DNA of 23,005 nt from Nostoc commune NIES-4072. Its GTDB lineage: Bacteria; Cyanobacteriota; Cyanobacteriia; Cyanobacteriales; Nostocaceae. The DNA lies in assembly GCF_003113895.1 (NCBI RefSeq), contig NZ_BDUD01000007.1, positions 1 to 23,005 of the forward strand, given 5' to 3'. Below, piece after piece: positions 1 through 6,146 of the stretch. Numbering within the stretch: position 1 is the first letter of the stretch; every line of letters begins with the position of its first letter. The notes under the pieces are model-generated. The model saw only the letters and a program-made list of their open reading frames with translations. It was not told the DNA's origin and ran no database searches. Made by a program: the position numbers and the translations under genes.

Positions 1-515
1 TCTTTTAAAGTTTCTCTAGCGATGTCTGACTGAGGAGAAGGTAATATAACGTCAAAGTTATTGACAGCTTTCCCCTGACGTTCAAAAAGTCTATTGTTAA
101 TTTGTAGAGTTAAAATATTTCGACTCCAACCGTTTTCTAAGGTTTTTTGTACATACCATAGCTTTGCTGTTATGTCTTTGATAGCATCCAAAATACGAAC
201 ATTATGCCCCCAAGGAATTAGTGCAACAAGCTGTTGCACAATTTGCTCATCTGGGTAAGCTTCAGCAAAAGCCCGCATATAGTTTAGATTACGTGCTGAG
301 AATCCCTTCATCTCTGGGAAAGCTTGTTTTAAATCTCTGGCGAGACGTTCGATAACTTTTGCACCCCATCCCTGTTGTTGTTGTTGAAGAAGAATATCTC
401 GCCCAATTTGCCAATAGAGTAATATCAATTCGCGGTTAACAGACAATGCCGCTCGTACTTGGGCACTGCGTATGCGTTCTTTTAACGAGCGCAAGAAATT
501 GTCATAATTGTCCAT
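1..515 (-). CDS. DUF1016/YhcG-type PDDEXK nuclease, N-terminal half (continues at 23005)
   Basis: This is the first half (about 171 residues) of a gene that starts with ATG at 515 and is still open at position 1. It begins MDNYDNFLRSLKERI and contains the helical N-terminal region typical of DUF1016, with LYWQIGRDI near residue 40, GFSARNLNYMRAFAEAYPD in the middle and IPWGHNVRILDAIKD after that. The last residues read LPSPQSDIARETLKD. The codon is split over positions 2, 1 and 23005 and continues in frame as PYIFDFL, so the full protein is about 343 residues, normal for the family. The N-terminal domain is thought to mediate DNA or protein contacts; the nuclease fold is in the other half. 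It is divergent from parA, and the shared 142-base region carries ACTTGT half-sites. Family assignment is firm from memory; its biological role is not established. Confidence 0.9.
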   Translation of the reverse strand, partial: MDNYDNFLRSLKERIRSAQVRAALSVNRELILLYWQIGRDILLQQQQQGWGAKVIERLARDLKQAFPEMKGFSARNLNYMRAFAEAYPDEQIVQQLVALIPWGHNVRILDAIKDITAKLWYVQKTLENGWSRNILTLQINNRLFERQGKAVNNFDVILPSPQSDIARETLK

Positions 516-575
516 TTCAGTTAACTCTTAATTCCCCGCTTACTGATAAATTACTGCGCCAATCGCGTACCTGAT

Positions 576-605
576 ACTTGTCTACAATCTAACTTGTCAA
601 CTTGT
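576..605. promoter_or_regulatory. ACTTGT half-sites between nuclease and parA
   Basis: The intergenic region holds ACTTGT at 576-581, 592-597 and 600-605. The first is part of a near-palindrome TTGTCTACAA (578-587). The same motif forms a perfect palindrome downstream of parA and recurs near 22356-22405. Likely operator or centromere sites for the RHH partner of ParA; this is inference. Confidence 0.5.
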
Positions 606-657
606 AAACATTTTCATATATTAACGTGTTAACACTGTTATATGTATTCTTATCTAC

Positions 658-1278
658 ATGAAAACAATCGCCATAATTTCTCGAAAGGGCGGTGCTGGTA
701 AAACAACTCTGGCGGTGCATCTTGCTGTTGCTGCCACTATTGATGGCTTATCAACAGCCATCATCGACCTAGATCCACAAGCTTCGGCTGCTGGCTGGGG
801 GGACAGTAGAACCCTTGATGCTCCTGCGGTTGTCTCAGCACAAGCCGCCCGTTTACCAAAAGTTTTAGAAGCAGCCGCTAGTAATGGGGCAGATATAGTT
901 TTTATTGATACAGCACCGCACTCAGAAACCGCAGCGTTGGCAGCTATCCGTGCAGCTGACTTAATTTTGATTCCCTGCCGTCCTGCAATTCTCGACCTAC
1001 GAGCAATCAGCGATAGTATCGACCTAGTAAAACTTGCTAACAAAACTGTAACTGTTGTCCTCAATGCTGTTCCTCCACGCGGTTCCTCAGCTAGTGAAGC
1101 CATTGAAGCAATTGCCACTTATGGAGTTGCAGTTGCCCCCATCCAGGTAGGACAACGAGCGGCATTTGTGCATAGCTTGACAGCAGGACAAACAGCCCAA
1201 GAATATGAACCTTCGGGTAGGGCTGCCGAGGAAATTGAACAACTTTACAAGTGGATATGTAAACAAGTAAACATATAA
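658..1278 (+). CDS. parA: ParA family partition ATPase (short, type Ib)
   Basis: 206-residue Walker-type partition ATPase. It has the deviant Walker A motif KGGAGKTT at residues 10-17 with the signature lysine at 10, followed by IIDLDPQAS (about 35-43) and VFIDTAPHSE as the Walker B region. There is no N-terminal HTH extension, which places it with the short type Ib ParA proteins that rely on a small partner for operator binding. The start ATG at 658 immediately precedes the Walker motif, so it is well fixed, although no clear Shine-Dalgarno is visible. The gene is followed after 51 bases by an RHH protein. Expected role: ATP-dependent positioning of plasmid copies. The gene ends inside a region of ACAAGT repeats. 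Confidence 0.93.
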   Translation: MKTIAIISRKGGAGKTTLAVHLAVAATIDGLSTAIIDLDPQASAAGWGDSRTLDAPAVVSAQAARLPKVLEAAASNGADIVFIDTAPHSETAALAAIRAADLILIPCRPAILDLRAISDSIDLVKLANKTVTVVLNAVPPRGSSASEAIEAIATYGVAVAPIQVGQRAAFVHSLTAGQTAQEYEPSGRAAEEIEQLYKWICKQVNI

Positions 1279-1300
1279 ATTATATTACTTGTATACAAGT
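1263..1300. promoter_or_regulatory. Perfect palindrome ACTTGTATACAAGT and half-site
   Basis: Between parA and its partner gene, positions 1287-1300 read ACTTGTATACAAGT, a perfect 14-base palindrome. A further ACAAGT half-site lies at 1263-1268, inside the parA 3' end. Position and symmetry fit an operator or parS-like site for the RHH protein encoded next. Confidence 0.6.
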
Positions 1301-1329
1301 AAACTTATAATCCGAACTTCAATATAGAT

Positions 1330-1599
1330 ATGGCTAAGAAGAATCTCGCAGACGCTCTACAAATTGCATCTGGGAAACCAGCGACCGATGAACGCTCTCC
1401 TTCTCCTGCTCAGGCAGATGATAAACCCGAACTGCCACCTTCCAGGCAGGGGAAAAAGGCGATCGCCGGTCATTTTGACCCGGCTGTATCTAAGCAGTTA
1501 AAGCAATTGGCATTGGAACAAGACACTACAGTTCAAGCTTTGTTAGCTGAAGCTTTAAATGACCTGTTTGATAAATACAACAAGAAGCCAATAGCTTGA
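1330..1599 (+). CDS. Ribbon-helix-helix partition partner (ParB/ParG-like)
   Basis: 89-residue protein. The first 45 residues are polar and probably disordered (KPATDERSPSPAQADDK). The second half is a compact RHH-like domain: AGHFDPAVSKQLKQLALEQ, then TTVQALLAEALNDLFDKY. Small proteins of this type commonly sit directly behind short ParA ATPases on cyanobacterial and proteobacterial plasmids, where they bind the centromere through the RHH domain and stimulate ParA through the flexible N-terminus. The palindrome ACTTGTATACAAGT is 30 bases upstream and may be its operator. Role inferred from context and fold; no specific family symbol is claimed. Confidence 0.82.
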   Translation: MAKKNLADALQIASGKPATDERSPSPAQADDKPELPPSRQGKKAIAGHFDPAVSKQLKQLALEQDTTVQALLAEALNDLFDKYNKKPIA

Positions 1600-1629
1600 G
1601 CCGACGACAGGATACACATAGAAATTAAT

Positions 1630-1651
1630 TTAGGAGAAACGTTTTTCCTAA
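1630..1651. repeat. 22-base palindrome, copy 1
   Basis: TTAGGAGAAAC followed by GTTTTTCCTAA: a near-perfect palindrome, one mismatch from copy 2 (1894-1915). The flanks also match (AAT before, CCAAAT after), so about 30 bases are duplicated. It lies just after the RHH gene and could form a hairpin. I see no convincing gene in the rest of 1600-2087. Confidence 0.7.
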
Positions 1652-1893
1652 ACCAAATATTTGAGAAATTTTTGACGCTACTTTCAAAACGGAGAGCGGG
1701 TGAAAGGAGTGTAGAAGGCTCTCGCCCCAAGTCTTGCCTCACTAGTGGACAAGTGACTGCATAGCGACAAAACCTGTAACCATTCATCTTCGGATATAAG
1801 AGCAAGTTTTACCGATTGCTGAACTATAAGAGTACGTTGAAATCTTAGAAATATTCTCGCCCTAACAGCGACAGGAGACACATGATCAGGAAT

Positions 1894-1915
1894 TTAGGAG
1901 AAACGTTTCTCCTAA
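1894..1915. repeat. 22-base palindrome, copy 2 (perfect)
   Basis: TTAGGAGAAAC followed directly by its exact reverse complement GTTTCTCCTAA. With copy 1 it brackets about 240 bases without a supported gene. Possible interpretations are a small non-autonomous mobile element or a dispersed cyanobacterial palindrome; no target duplication was recognised. Confidence 0.75.
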
Positions 1916-2087
1916 CCCAAATTCAGCACAACCAAAAGACATTGATCAGGGCATTATCCTCAAATATAATTACCGTTGCGCTCTGGTGATTGCGCTCTTT
2001 CTGCTCAAACCTGTGCAATTACGGTATGCTTATCAAAACTGAACCAAAAGCTTCTCGGTTGGGTGCTAAAGAGGTAGGAGTTGGGTT

Positions 2088-2561
2088 ATGGATGTTCTTG
2101 ATTTGTACAGGCGGTACGCTGCTGGAGAAAGAGATTTTAGTGGGGCTGATTTGAGTGATATCAAGCTCAATATTGCTAAGGTTCGTAAATATGATTCCGC
2201 TATGAATAATCTCAGCAACATTAACTTGAGTGGTGCTAATCTGACTAGAGCCGATATGCGCTACGTAAACTTTAGTGGCGCAAACCTAAGTTATGCCAAT
2301 CTGGAAATTGCTATCCTGACATCTGCTAACTTGACTAATGCTGATTTAAGTAATGCTAATTTGTATTGCACTGACTTGGACGGAGCCAAACTAATCAACG
2401 CTAATCTACGCGGAGCCAAACTGGTGTCTGTCAGAATACACGGTGTTGATTTGACTGGTGCTGATTTGAGAAGTGCTGATTTTACGGGTGGTGGGGGAAT
2501 GATCACCTTTTGTAACACCATCATGCCGGATGGTACTGTCAGAACCGAATATATTGACTGA
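2088..2561 (+). CDS. Pentapeptide repeat protein
   Basis: 157-residue pentapeptide-repeat protein. After an N-terminal cap with YRRYAAGERDFSG it shows successive A(D/N)LSxxx-type repeats: LSGANLTRAD, FSGANLSYAN, LTNADLSNAN, LRGAKL, LTGADLRSADF. It ends with a FCNTIMPDGT tail also present in the paralogue at 3751-4275. Such repeats fold into a right-handed quadrilateral beta helix. Some members bind DNA gyrase as DNA mimics, but most cyanobacterial ones have no known partner. The ATG at 2088 follows GTAGGAG by seven bases, a good ribosome site. No signal peptide or membrane segment is seen, so it is probably cytoplasmic. Confidence 0.92.
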   Translation: MDVLDLYRRYAAGERDFSGADLSDIKLNIAKVRKYDSAMNNLSNINLSGANLTRADMRYVNFSGANLSYANLEIAILTSANLTNADLSNANLYCTDLDGAKLINANLRGAKLVSVRIHGVDLTGADLRSADFTGGGGMITFCNTIMPDGTVRTEYID

Positions 2562-2716
2562 GAAATTTATCAATTCTGTGTCGGCTAGAAGATATCAAGT
2601 AATTAGTATTAGATGCTCCTGGTAAGAAAATTCTGCCCATAGTTTCTTACAAGGGTTGCCACAGCCGGGCGAAATCAATGGTTGTGAGAGCCAGTGTTGT
2701 GCATCTCTATTATGCG

Positions 2717-2767
2717 GTCGCACCTGAAAAATTGCGATCGCCTACGACTTCGCAATCAAGGTGCGAC
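2717..2767. repeat. Stem-loop containing a HIP1 octamer
   Basis: GTCGCACCT (2717-2725) pairs with AGGTGCGAC (2759-2767), and ATTGCG (2731-2736) pairs with CGCAAT (2751-2756). HIP1 (GCGATCGC, 2734-2741) is in the inner stem. It lies in the 350-base gap between two pentapeptide genes and could act as a terminator for the first, although no T-run follows. Nothing else is supported in 2562-2915. Confidence 0.6.
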
Positions 2768-2915
2768 ATATTGGCGCTTAAGAACCTTATGGTGTAAGCT
2801 ACATTAGCCAAATAATCAAAATTTTTTCTTAGTTTTTTCTTAATAGACTAAATTTTTATTGATAGCAGTAGCAGTATATAAAGATGGCAGCGAAAAGAAA
2901 AATCTTAATTATCCT

Positions 2916-3344
2916 CTAGTTGCCGAAGTATTGGGATTTAGTGAGGAACTTAATTTCAGGAACTTGGACATTCTTGAAGCGGTCGAAATGTGGGGAAGTA
3001 CACTCTACGAAGGCGGGTTGCCACAAATTGGCTCCATCCCAGATAGTATCCCTGAAATTGCAATTAATGAAGGTAGACCCCGTTATACCTTTTACCCCAG
3101 TGAAATCGGAACCAGTGAAATCAATATCTTCCCATACAACAAGCTCCCATTTAGCATAGCTGAAAATAGCGTTCCTCATAGTAGAACCACTGAAGTCGAT
3201 ATCAATAAAACAACCTTTCAGATTAATGCCACTGAGGTCAACGCCTCTGAAAAAACCTTCACGTCTGTCCTCAATAGTAGCAGTAGCGAAATTTCTCCGT
3301 TCAGCAGCGTAGAAGCTCAACAATTCCTCAGCATTTATACTCAT
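2916..3344 (-). CDS. Pentapeptide repeat protein, divergent
   Basis: 142-residue protein. Its N-terminus (ELLSFYAAERRNF) is a diverged form of the cap seen in the two neighbouring pentapeptide proteins. Repeats follow with bulky centres: FFRGVDLSGINLKGC, IDFSGSTMRNAIFS, IDFTGSDFTGVKG, STFINCNFRDT, IWDGANLWQPAF. The repeat run is irregular compared with the paralogues, and the C-terminal FCNT...PDGT tail is missing. The opposite strand is also open over much of this stretch, but only the minus-strand frame gives the repeat pattern. The ATG at 3344 follows a GAGAAAG-like purine stretch. Function unknown. Confidence 0.87.
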   Translation of the reverse strand: MSINAEELLSFYAAERRNFATATIEDRREGFFRGVDLSGINLKGCFIDIDFSGSTMRNAIFSYAKWELVVWEDIDFTGSDFTGVKGITGSTFINCNFRDTIWDGANLWQPAFVECTSPHFDRFKNVQVPEIKFLTKSQYFGN

Positions 3345-3505
3345 CTATACACTTTCTCATTAACCACTATATATTGATCTAAATTAACCGCTTTCCCTTT
3401 AATGTCGTCTTCCCCTCTATTTCCCGACATCGGGCAAGGCGATCGCGCTTTATGGGTTAATCTGGGACTGGTCATCCGTGAGAGGTTAAGGTAATTACAG
3501 ATTTG

Positions 3506-3667
3506 TCAAGAGGGTGCAGGAAAAGGAGACAAATCCAGCTTGGAGACTGGCAATCGTTTGGCTTTGACCACTCCTAAATCTTGATTTTCCTTGGCAGCGA
3601 AATACTTAACAGGGTCTTCGGCTTTGCCTTTTTCTTGCGCGACACTAATGAGACTATTTTGAGTATT
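3506..3667 (-). pseudogene. Possible gene remnant (3' end of unknown gene)
   Basis: Reading minus from 3667 gives an open stretch of about 53 codons with protein-like composition. It includes VAQEKGKAEDPVKYFAAKEN and VVKAKRLPVSKLDLSPFPAPS before a stop at 3506-3508. No start codon with a ribosome site is present, and an in-frame stop lies upstream at 3668-3670. This looks like the preserved 3' end of a lost gene. I do not recognise the family. The rest of 3345-3750 shows only a HIP1 site (3439-3446). Confidence 0.35.
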
Positions 3668-3750
3668 TTAACTGATTGACAAAATGCTCTTTATCTTAAC
3701 CTTTCACCGATGTATTAATATTCAGTTAGCATATCTCAGTGCAATACCAT

Positions 3751-4275
3751 TTAGAAAAAGCTAATGATCTTCGTACCATCTGGCAGAGTGGTATTACAGA
3801 AAATAGCTCCCTCAATCCTTGGGTTCTCGATCCCACCAGGGAGGTCAATTCTAGCTCGACTCAGATCGACATCAGTCAAGTTAGCTCCTTTGAGCAACGG
3901 TTCATTACCGATGAGCGTTCCAGTCAAATTAGCCCCATTGAGGTTAGCCCCATCCAAAGGACAGGCAGTCAAGTCGGCATAGCTGAGGTTAGCTCCACTC
4001 AAGTCAGCTTCAGACAAAACCCCATCGGATATAACAGCATGACTGAGGTTAGCCCCACTGAGATTAGCTTCTTCCAACCAAGCACTGCCCAAGTTCACAT
4101 GACTGAGGTTGGCACCACTAAGATTGGCTCTGTCCAGCTTGGCACCAAACAAGATTGCACCACTCAAATTAATCCCTGGCAATTCGGCATCTCTCAATCT
4201 GGGGCTATCCAGCTTTACTCCACTGAAATCTCTTTCCCCAGCAGCATAACGCTCCAGCAATTCTGATTCAGTCAT
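3751..4275 (-). CDS. Pentapeptide repeat protein
   Basis: 174-residue pentapeptide-repeat protein with the most regular repeat run of the three. The cap LLERYAAGERDFSGVKL is followed by INLSGAILFGAKLDRANLSG, ANLSHVNLG, EANLSGANLSHA, EADLSGANLSYADL, ANLNGANLTG and ANLTDVDLSRA. The C-terminal tail IFCNTTLPDGTKI matches the protein at 2088-2561, so the two are likely duplicates in opposite orientation. The ATG at 4275 is preceded by GGGGTAGG, a usable ribosome site. No secretion signal is present. The plus strand is also open across this region because the repeats lack stops in antisense; the minus frame is clearly the coding one. Confidence 0.93.
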   Translation of the reverse strand: MTESELLERYAAGERDFSGVKLDSPRLRDAELPGINLSGAILFGAKLDRANLSGANLSHVNLGSAWLEEANLSGANLSHAVISDGVLSEADLSGANLSYADLTACPLDGANLNGANLTGTLIGNEPLLKGANLTDVDLSRARIDLPGGIENPRIEGAIFCNTTLPDGTKIISFF

Positions 4276-4350
4276 AACCTACCCCGCACCAGCATCAATT
4301 AATACTATCCTTTCTAAACTTCCCCTTGATGTCATATAACCAGGATTTAA

Positions 4351-4476
4351 GAACTCGTGGCTCGGAGTCGGCGCAGCGGAGTGGCTCTTGCGGGCTTGCA
4401 GGATCTAGTTGGCCCAATCAGTAATCTTTCTGCCCGTAAGAGCCACCGACTCCGAGAGCGTAGCGGTCACGAGTTC
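4351..4476. repeat. Long imperfect inverted repeat
   Basis: GAACTCGTG (4351-4359) pairs with CACGAGTTC (4468-4476), CTCGGAGTCGG pairs with CCGACTCCGAG, and TGGCTCTTGCGGGC pairs with GCCCGTAAGAGCCA, with short unpaired pieces between. The arms are about 45 bases long around a loop near 4395-4430. It resembles dispersed palindromes of Nostoc-type genomes. It lies upstream of the third pentapeptide gene. Downstream, 4480-4900 holds no supported gene. Confidence 0.75.
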
Positions 4477-4910
4477 GTCGGGTCAATACGCTTTACGGCT
4501 ACTGACGGGTCTACTCCAAAAATCGCATTCCATTCTTGTGATCAAACCTGACCTGGAAATTATCTTCAGTACACTGTTGTCTGCCTAGACACAATAAGAA
4601 TACTTGATACAAAAATGAGTATCGCGGGTAGCAATAGGGAGTATTTGTGCGGAGAATTTCTGTTTTGCTGACAACTGACGCTCACACCTTTTGGATCAAA
4701 AATGAGTATTTGCGCGTCATCTAAAGCCAAATCATTGCTTAGAATCAATTCTTGAGCAAAACTCTACTTTTTCATATTACTTTGCACTACATTTGTACTA
4801 TCACAACTGCATTCCACTTGTGAGTTACACAAAAGCTATGCTGTAAACACCACTTATTACATACGGTTTATGTAGTTTAGCAGTATTGAAATAGTAGTTC
4901 TAAATACCTT

Positions 4911-5042
4911 GCCCAAGTGGTAGCTGTTGGGTAGCTCAACTGGTGACACACAGCTACCAGTTGAGTAGTAAAAAAGCGAGTTGTTGAAAATTTGATCATT
5001 CCCCAACTGGTAGCTATAGAGCAGCCCTACTGCTACCAGTTG
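4911..5042. repeat. CAACTGGTAGC repeat cluster forming two hairpins
   Basis: CTCAACTGGT (4935-4944) pairs with ACCAGTTGAG (4956-4965), a perfect 10-base stem. CAACTGGTAGC (5004-5014) pairs with GCTACCAGTTG (5032-5042), a perfect 11-base stem. A diverged fifth copy, CAAGTGGTAGC, lies just before at about 4914. No gene overlaps. Iteron-like or operator-like arrangement of unknown purpose. Confidence 0.75.
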
Positions 5043-5048
5043 AGCATA

Positions 5049-5473
5049 AGACATTTTGCGAAAAGTTCGGGCGTAATGCTTACTGATTATGACTTACAGC
5101 AAATTTTTATCGCTTGTTTTATTCTCAATAACTTCAAAATTATTGAGAATATATAATACATTTATGTTGCAATTGTGCTTCAATAATTATTTCATTAACT
5201 TAATCCAGCCCACTTAACATCCGATTTTTTTCTTCATGCCTGAATAGAAATTCTTCATTTTACAATCTCCACGCTTGTTAATAGAGATGAAACTTGTTTT
5301 AAGTAGTGAAATTGTCTGATTAATCACAGTTACAATTAGCAGACATTTTGCACCTAAAACCCCGATTCATATACAAAATGTCTGCTATCTTGCACAGCTT
5401 ATACACGCTTTAAACTTTTATAGCTGTCAGGAAACTTTGATTATTCACTACAAAATGTCTGCTATTTTGCACA
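5049..5473. repeat. AGACATTTTGC repeat family
   Basis: AGACATTTTGC at 5049-5059; AGCAGACATTTTG at 5338-5350; its reverse complement CAAAATGTCTGCT at 5374-5386 and 5451-5463. The last two copies continue with AT(C/T)TTGCACA, so about 23 bases are directly repeated. Copies two and three form a 13-base inverted repeat. No supported gene underlies them. Confidence 0.75.
5121..5150. repeat. Hairpin of repeat module 1
   Basis: ATTCTCAATAA (5121-5131) pairs with TTATTGAGAAT (5140-5150). The bases to its right (to about 5195) read on the minus strand as the 3' end of a small ORF with QLQHK and a TAA stop inside the hairpin, like modules 2 and 3. An upstream in-frame stop means module 1 is a fragment. 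Confidence 0.7.
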
Positions 5474-5544
5474 TCGCTTTTTTGAAAAATTGGTGTCTAA
5501 TACATACACCAACTACCTTTTAGCCACTTTTATCAAACTTATTC

Positions 5545-5574
5545 ATTCTCAATAACTTTAAAATTATTGAGAAT
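5545..5574. repeat. Hairpin of repeat module 2
   Basis: ATTCTCAATAA (5545-5555) pairs with TTATTGAGAAT (5564-5574), the same arms as module 1. It overlaps the stop codon of the 37-residue minus-strand ORF and may serve as its transcript end, although no T-run follows. Confidence 0.7.
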
Positions 5575-5677
5575 CTATAATACTTTTGTGTTGCAACTGT
5601 ACTTCAAAAATCTCGCTCAATCGATCAACTTCTTCAGTAAGTGAATCTGAAATTTCCACTGTGAGTTCAGGAGTCAT
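5564..5677 (-). CDS. Small 37-residue protein, possible RHH-like
   Basis: ATG at 5677, stop at 5564-5566. The protein starts MTPELTVEISDSLTEEVDRL and ends EVQLQHKSIIDSQ. The first 20 residues resemble the strand and first helix of small RHH/CopG antitoxins, but the second helix is short, so the assignment is weak. The support for coding is that its last 12-15 residues recur as IEAQLQHKCIIYSQ (module 1) and FETQLQHIMITHCQ (module 3), each with a stop inside a hairpin. No clear ribosome site precedes the ATG. Without a larger parent gene in view, it could be a real micro-protein or the best-preserved copy of a decayed gene. Confidence 0.4.
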   Translation of the reverse strand: MTPELTVEISDSLTEEVDRLSEIFEVQLQHKSIIDSQ

Positions 5678-5805
5678 TGTATATATTGAGCGTTAACTGA
5701 AACAGAAACTCGTCTAACGCAACAACTACACTAAACACTCGTAAACCCGTAAATTTGGTGTAGTTTAACCGTAGTAAATCAGTCTCATCTGACACTAATA
5801 TTTTT

Positions 5806-5854
5806 GGCCGTCCAAAAGGACAAAAACAGTGGTTTTTTGTCCTTTTGGCCGTCC
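5806..5854. repeat. GGCCGTCC hairpin, copy 1
   Basis: GGCCGTCCAAAAGGACA starts at 5806, and TGTCCTTTTGGCCGTCC ends at 5854. CCAAAAGGACAAAAA pairs with the T-rich arm TTTTTTGTCCTTTTGG. The octamer GGCCGTCC occurs at both edges as a direct repeat 41 bases apart, exactly as in copy 2 (5913-5961). Confidence 0.8.
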
Positions 5855-5912
5855 AATGAACGCCAACCCTACTCAATTGTCATGCTCTGCTGACAAATGC
5901 CCACCTGTCAAC

Positions 5913-5961
5913 GGCCGTCCAAAAGGACAGAAATGACCAGTTTTTGTCCTTTTGGCCGTCC
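5913..5961. repeat. GGCCGTCC hairpin, copy 2
   Basis: Same architecture as copy 1: GGCCGTCC at 5913-5920 and 5954-5961, with stem CCAAAAGGACA / TGTCCTTTTGG. Both GGCCGTCC elements are shifted exactly 107 bases from copy 1. The loop sequence differs while the stem is kept, which suggests a constrained structure or protein site. Confidence 0.8.
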
Positions 5962-6032
5962 AGTGTTTTTGAAAAAAATCTTCTGTAACTCTTATTCAGT
6001 CTCAATTACAGCCACTTTGAGGCGCTATTTTT

Positions 6033-6063
6033 ATTGTCAATAAGATTGGGTCTTATTGACAAT
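6033..6063. repeat. Hairpin of repeat module 3
   Basis: ATTGTCAATAAGA (6033-6045) pairs with TCTTATTGACAAT (6051-6063), a perfect 13-base stem. The adjoining minus-strand reading FETQLQHIMITHCQ plus stop matches modules 1 and 2. It sits about 80 bases beyond the relaxase stop codon and could end that transcript. Confidence 0.7.
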
Positions 6064-6146
6064 GCGTAATCATGATATGTTGCAATTGTGTTTCAAAAAT
6101 TCTTTCTTGAACTTAACCCACGAGTCAGGTGTACGCTCTGCGTGAC

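Noticed and set aside
1684..1881. 65-codon minus-strand ORF after the partition genes
   Set aside because: Composition typical of translated dispersed cyanobacterial repeats; no ribosome site.
2859..3377. Plus-strand ORF opposite a pentapeptide gene
   Set aside because: The pentapeptide pattern is on the minus strand; the plus reading is an antisense open frame. The same holds for 3739-4266.
4399..4406. ATCCTGC on the minus strand, similar to RP4-type nick sites
   Set aside because: Single short match within a dispersed inverted repeat far from mobC; several other ATCCTG matches occur by chance.
4566..4748. 60-codon minus-strand ORF (ILSNDLALDDAQILIFDPKG)
   Set aside because: Starts at TTG without a ribosome site and overlaps short repeated GAGTATTTGYGCG-like pieces; not convincing as a gene.
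5214..5258. 14-codon minus-strand ORF (MKNFYSGMKKKIGC) with a GTGGAG ribosome site
   Set aside because: Too short to support; kept only as a note for transcript studies of the repeat region.
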